NCBI GenBank assembly: GCA_002435715.1
Contig: DISD01000051.1
Coordinates: 1-46,914 of the forward strand
DNA: 46,914 bases
Direction of reading: 5' to 3'
Source of the DNA: Rhodospirillaceae bacterium UBA6219
GTDB taxonomy: Bacteria > Pseudomonadota > Alphaproteobacteria > Rhodospirillales > Magnetospirillaceae
Shown one piece after another: positions 45,774 to 46,914 of the stretch. How positions within the stretch are numbered: position 1 is the stretch's first letter; the number at the start of each line of letters is the position of its first letter. Below the pieces are notes generated by a model that searched no databases, had not been told where the DNA came from, and saw only the letters and a program-made list of their open reading frames with translations. Position numbers and translations under genes: made by a program.

Positions 45774-46914
45774 ATGGAACGCGATGCGATGGAATTCGAC
45801 GTTGTGATCGTTGGCGGCGGGCCTTCGGGTCTGTCGGCGTCGATCCGTCTGAAGCAGATCAACCCCGAGCTGAGTGTCTGCGTTCTGGAAAAGGGTTCGG
45901 AAGTGGGGGCCCACATCCTGTCGGGCGCGGTGTTCGAGACCAAGGCGCTGGACGAGCTGATTCCCGATTGGCGCGAGAAAGACGCGCCGCTGAATTGCCC
46001 GGCCAAGGACGATTCCTTCCTGTTCCTGACCGAGACCAAGGCGTTCAAGCTGCCGACCCCGCCGCAGATGCACAATCACGGCAATTACATCATCTCCTTG
46101 GGCAATGTCTGCCGCTGGCTGGCCGGTCAGGCCGAGGAGCTGGGGGTCGAGATTTATCCCGGCTTCGCCGCCGCCGAGGTGTTGTATCACGACGACGGTT
46201 CGGTCAAGGGGGTGGCCACCGGCGACATGGGCATCGGCAAGGATGGCGAGCCCACCGCCAATTACACGCCGGGCATGGAACTGCATGCGCGCCAGACCAT
46301 CTTCGCCGAAGGCTGTCGCGGGTCGCTGACCAAGGAATTGTCGGCCAAATACGATTTGCGCAAGGATTGCGACCCGCAGACCTATGGCATCGGCATCAAG
46401 GAATTGTGGGAAATCGACCCTGCCAAGCACAGCCAGGGCAAAATCGTCCACACCACCGGCTGGCCGCTGGACAGCCAGACCTATGGCGGGTCCTTCCTGT
46501 ATCATCTGGAAGACAACCAGGTGGTGGTCGGCTTCGTCATCGGCCTGGATTACCAGAACCCGCATCTGTCGCCGTTCGACGAATTCCAGCGCTTCAAGAC
46601 CCATCCGGCCATCCGCCCGACCTTCGAAGGCGGCCGCCGCATCGCCTATGGGGCGCGCGCCATCTCGGAAGGCGGCTTCCAGTCCATCCCCCATCTGACC
46701 TTCCCCGGCGGATTGCTGGTGGGCGACACCGCCGGCTTCCTCAACGTGCCCAAGATCAAGGGCAGCCACACCGCCATGAAATCGGCCATGGTCGCCGCCG
46801 AAGCCGTCGCCGCGCTGCTGGCCGAAAACGACGCCGAGCCCGAGCGGCAATTGAGCAGCCCGGCACGGGCCGCCACGGGCAAAGCCAACGAAGCCCACGC
46901 TTACCCGCGTGAGT
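45774..46914 (+). CDS. ETF-ubiquinone oxidoreductase, cut by window edge
   Basis: ETF-QO accepts electrons from acyl-CoA dehydrogenases via ETF and reduces ubiquinone at the membrane. The frame from ATG 45774 is open to the window end (380 codons). It shows the FAD motif FDVVIVGGGPSGLSASIRLKQ, EKGSEVGAHILSGAVFE, GNYIISLGNVCRWLAGQAEELGVEI (abbreviated), RIAYGARAISEGGFQSIP and GDTAGFLNVPKIKGSHTAMKSAM. The Fe4S4 C-terminal domain is outside the window. The last 25 codons (ERQLSSPARAATGKANE...) do not look like the usual family continuation, so a frameshift near the end or a local variation is possible. It serves AliB and the acyl-CoA dehydrogenase. Confidence 0.9.
   Translation, partial: MERDAMEFDVVIVGGGPSGLSASIRLKQINPELSVCVLEKGSEVGAHILSGAVFETKALDELIPDWREKDAPLNCPAKDDSFLFLTETKAFKLPTPPQMHNHGNYIISLGNVCRWLAGQAEELGVEIYPGFAAAEVLYHDDGSVKGVATGDMGIGKDGEPTANYTPGMELHARQTIFAEGCRGSLTKELSAKYDLRKDCDPQTYGIGIKELWEIDPAKHSQGKIVHTTGWPLDSQTYGGSFLYHLEDNQVVVGFVIGLDYQNPHLSPFDEFQRFKTHPAIRPTFEGGRRIAYGARAISEGGFQSIPHLTFPGGLLVGDTAGFLNVPKIKGSHTAMKSAMVAAEAVAALLAENDAEPERQLSSPARAATGKANEAHAYPRE

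Noticed and set aside
1..46914. tRNA, rRNA, CRISPR arrays, insertion sequences and integrases
   Set aside because: None was recognised on either strand. No terminal inverted repeats with a transposase frame were seen.

Overview
The window looks like chromosome of a metabolically versatile alphaproteobacterium of the Rhodospirillales (Magnetospirillum/Phaeospirillum-like). This is inferred from the high GC content, codon choice, the pairing of an alternative nitrogenase with anaerobic alicyclic-acid degradation, and the bad/ali gene types familiar from Rhodopseudomonas palustris. No rRNA, tRNA, CRISPR array or insertion sequence was recognised.

Layout. (1) 1-930: a lower-GC edge with a HEPN-domain gene cut by the window start and two poorly supported reading frames. 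(2) 948-25697: a large vanadium-nitrogenase island. It holds the activator gene vnfA (-), a cofactor-assembly operon vnfE-vnfN-vnfX plus a TIM-barrel protein, an Nfu-like scaffold and a DUF2478/DUF364 fusion (+). Next comes a tightly overlapping six-gene operon of unknown role (-, 13531 to 8668), encoding ATP-grasp, signal-less binding protein, HypB-like GTPase, permease-less ABC ATPase, nitroreductase and DUF2478. A second DUF2478/DUF364 operon (+) follows, then a PhnCDE-type transporter that probably imports vanadate (+), nifQ and a one-domain ModE-like regulator (-), a NifX-like gene, an unknown gene, and the structural genes vnfDGK (-). A NifX-glyoxalase fusion and a Nif11 gene (+) close the island. 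(3) 25815-30838: an amino-acid ABC transporter, a RidA protein and a MocR-type regulator. (4) 30890-46914: cyclohexanecarboxylate degradation (MarR and IclR regulators, badH, badI, aliB, aliA), a nitroreductase, a solute-binding protein, a crotonase, a second IclR regulator, a pimeloyl-CoA-type beta-oxidation set, and the start of ETF-quinone oxidoreductase.

How it works together. The VnfD sequence carries every vanadium-nitrogenase signature (Cys257, His423, Gln176, His180, TGGPR at 335-339), so this is a V and not an Fe-only system. Sigma-54 promoters precede vnfE, vnfD, the NifX-VOC gene and both divergent unknown operons. Each is accompanied by paired GTAC-N6-GTAC-like sites, about 30-32 bp apart and mostly 44-88 bp upstream of the -24 box. 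This ties the unknown operons to the vnf genes as one VnfA regulon, and that is the main candidate for an undescribed system: a cytosolic metal or cofactor handling module for V-nitrogenase. No vnfH, nifB or vnf ferredoxin gene lies in the window, so the reductase must be encoded elsewhere.

In the right half, AliA activates cyclohexanecarboxylate, AliB oxidises it, and a hydratase, BadH and BadI open the ring to pimeloyl-CoA. The acyl-CoA dehydrogenase/crotonase/hydroxyacyl-CoA dehydrogenase/thiolase set then shortens it, with electrons passing through ETF to ETF-QO. A GGAAT-N3-ATTCC palindrome recurs at three promoters there and may be the operator of the adjacent IclR protein.
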